From Periweissella cryptocerci (GTDB taxonomy: Bacteria; Bacillota; Bacilli; Lactobacillales; Lactobacillaceae): a stretch of DNA of 64,000 nucleotides. This document shows positions 62,538 to 64,000 of the stretch, one piece after another (position 1 is the stretch's first letter; each line of letters starts with the position of its first letter). The notes under the pieces are model-generated. The model worked only from the letters and a program-made list of their open reading frames with translations, was not told the DNA's origin and did no database searches. The position numbers and the translations under genes are program-made. The stretch covers positions 186,001-250,000 of the forward strand of contig NZ_CP037940.1 in assembly GCF_004358325.1 (NCBI RefSeq), written 5' to 3'.

Positions 62538-63365
62538 TTAACCTCGACTCATTTTTATTAGTTTACTAATGGTCACTGGTAAGTCTACTCTTGGAACAAT
62601 CGCATCCAAAAAACCACACGTTTGTAGCATTTCAGCTCGTTGAAAATCTGCCGGTAGCTTTTCGTGGAGCGTTTGTTCAATTACCCGGCGCCCGGCAAAG
62701 CCAATCAAAGCATGCGGTTCAGCTAAAATCACATCGGCTTGCATCGCAAAACTCGCCATAACCCCACCAGTAGTTGGGTCAGTTAACACGGATACATATA
62801 GTAAGCCCGCCATACTGTGTTGCGCGACCGCCCCAGAAACTTTGGCCATCTGCATCAATGAATTAATTCCTTCTTGCATCCGGGCACCACCTGAAGCTGT
62901 CAGCAATATGACCGGTAACTTTTCTAGCGTCGCCCGTTCAAATAAACGCGTAATTTTCTCACCAGTTTTAGCGCCAAGTGATCCCATGATAAAATGCGCA
63001 TCCATGATTCCAAGAGCCACTTTTTGACCATCAATTGTTGCGATACCAGTCAACACCGCCTCATTGAGACTAGTGATTTGCTTGGCCCGCGTTAATTTAT
63101 CAGCATAACCAGGAAATTCAGTTTTATCGACCGTCACATCCGCATCAATTTCCGTAAATGCAGTCGTTAATTGCGTCACCCGTTGCCGTGCGGTCAGGCG
63201 AAATCCATAGCCACATTGCGGACAAACTTGCAGTTCACCTAATTCCTGCCGATAGATTGAATGCTGACAGATTGGACACGCGACCCACATGTCGTCAGGA
63301 ATTTTGTCATGTAACGTTTGTACGGCGACTTGTGGTAAGGTGTGATCTTTATGAAAGAGTTCCAT
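62538..63365 (-). CDS. accD: Acetyl-CoA carboxylase carboxyltransferase subunit beta
   Basis: Start placed at ATG 63365 with AGGAGG before it; the frame extends further. The 275-residue protein has the N-terminal zinc finger (Cys30, Cys33, Cys48, Cys51) and the crotonase-type core with ASGGARMQEGINSLMQMAK and TDPTTGGVMASFAM. It overlaps the end of accC by 17 nt and precedes accA by 5 bp, so the three are one operon. Confidence 0.95.
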   Translation of the reverse strand: MELFHKDHTLPQVAVQTLHDKIPDDMWVACPICQHSIYRQELGELQVCPQCGYGFRLTARQRVTQLTTAFTEIDADVTVDKTEFPGYADKLTRAKQITSLNEAVLTGIATIDGQKVALGIMDAHFIMGSLGAKTGEKITRLFERATLEKLPVILLTASGGARMQEGINSLMQMAKVSGAVAQHSMAGLLYVSVLTDPTTGGVMASFAMQADVILAEPHALIGFAGRRVIEQTLHEKLPADFQRAEMLQTCGFLDAIVPRVDLPVTISKLIKMSRG

Positions 63366-64000
63366 TGCCTGCGACCTCCTGTGTAATTTCAATATCCTGA
63401 GCTTGTGTTAGCGTTTGCTGCCATTTAGGTAAAAATGCGTCTTCAAGATATTTGGTATTGAATTGTCCGTTGAGCACTTGTTCATCATGCACAAGTGCGC
63501 GTTGAAACTCGGCATTGGTTTCCACCCCTTGAATAACTAATTCGTCCAACAAACGTTGCAAGCGCGTAAATGTCGCCGTACGTGTTGGCGCACTCGCAAT
63601 GATTTTACCGAGCATCGAATCATAAAATGGTTGCACTTTGCCACCCGTGAATAAATCGGTATCAATCCGCACACCATTCCCACCAGTCGGCAGATACAAA
63701 TATTCAATCGTCCCTGCACTAGGAGCAAAATTGCGGGCGGGTCGTTCTGCATTTAACCGCACTTCAACAGCATGCCCGTGTATCTGAATATCCGTTTGTT
63801 TCAAGTTAAGTTCACGATTAGCGGCAATCATAATTTGAAATTGTAACAAATCTAAGCCAGTTACCATCTCCGTAACAGGGTGTTCAACTTGAATTCGGGT
63901 GTTCATTTCCATGAAATAAAAACTGCCATCAGTATCTTCCAAAAATTCAATCGTCCCAGTGCCACGGTAATCTAAGGTATCCGCCGCTTTGACTGCCAAC
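63349..64000 (-). CDS. accC: Biotin carboxylase AccC, C-terminal part (cut by window edge)
   Basis: About 217 codons of the 3' part are visible. The ATP-grasp core segment FMEMNTRIQVEHPVTEMVTG carries catalytic and metal-binding residues of biotin carboxylase, followed by the C-terminal subdomain (HAVEVRLNAERPARNFAPSAG). The N-terminus lies outside the window. It carboxylates biotin on AccB as the first half-reaction of acetyl-CoA carboxylase. Confidence 0.95.
   Translation of the reverse strand, partial: LAVKAADTLDYRGTGTIEFLEDTDGSFYFMEMNTRIQVEHPVTEMVTGLDLLQFQIMIAANRELNLKQTDIQIHGHAVEVRLNAERPARNFAPSAGTIEYLYLPTGGNGVRIDTDLFTGGKVQPFYDSMLGKIIASAPTRTATFTRLQRLLDELVIQGVETNAEFQRALVHDEQVLNGQFNTKYLEDAFLPKWQQTLTQAQDIEITQEVAGNGTLS

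Overview
The window is low-to-medium GC DNA with dense, mostly minus-strand genes, strong GGAGG ribosome-binding sites and short intergenic gaps. A mevalonate-pathway HMG-CoA synthase, RqcH, cre-like CcpA sites, MucBP/LPXTG-type surface proteins and a split acetyl-CoA carboxylase operon point to a lactic acid bacterium of the Lactobacillaceae. The overall style resembles the Leuconostoc/Weissella side of the family, but the species cannot be named from sequence alone.

Layout. 1-5.5 kb: the start of an iron-dependent alcohol dehydrogenase, a methyltransferase with a possible structured leader RNA, and a heterodimeric LmrCD-type exporter. 5.8-16.8 kb: HMG-CoA synthase, a TPR protein, DegV, MarR, RqcH, a voltage-gated-type K+ channel and a UvrD/PcrA helicase. 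17.4-36 kb: a cell-surface region with an amino-acid ABC transporter fusion, a secreted LRR/MBG/Big protein, an EIIB-like protein lacking its active-site Cys, a sortase next to a 1,245-residue repeat adhesin, a lone tyrosine recombinase with a 38-residue ORF, a first uridine kinase, a secreted HEFGH zincin with MucBP and Asp-Pro-Thr repeats, and a secreted protein flanked by two related small-RNA-like units. 36.2-42 kb: a LacI-controlled cluster with hexulose-phosphate synthase, phosphohexuloisomerase, PfkB kinase, TIM-barrel isomerase and permease. 42.6-58.9 kb: a second uridine kinase, a flavoprotein disulfide reductase, a gluconate-type permease, YhgE/Pip with a divergent TetR regulator, Ndk, a degenerate ImmA/IrrE protein, a lipoprotein, a UvrX/YolD pair, and small genes including one that appears to start at ATT. 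59.2-61.5 kb: a secreted peptide precursor, AgrC/PlnB-type histidine kinase and LytTR response regulator in one operon, behind a promoter with three direct repeats. 61.7-64 kb: accA, accD and the 3' part of accC.

Dispersed through the window is a family of about ten non-coding elements (roughly 100-400 bp) with imperfect inverted ends containing CGTGGRATT. Two copies have perfect 8-bp target-site duplications. Paired, compensating base changes between two copies indicate a conserved fold. I consider this family and the peptide-kinase-regulator operon the two most notable items. The twin small-RNA-like units, the methyltransferase leader and the active-site-less EIIB and ImmA homologues are also worth attention.

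All assignments rest on reading motifs by eye. No database search, folding program or alignment was run.
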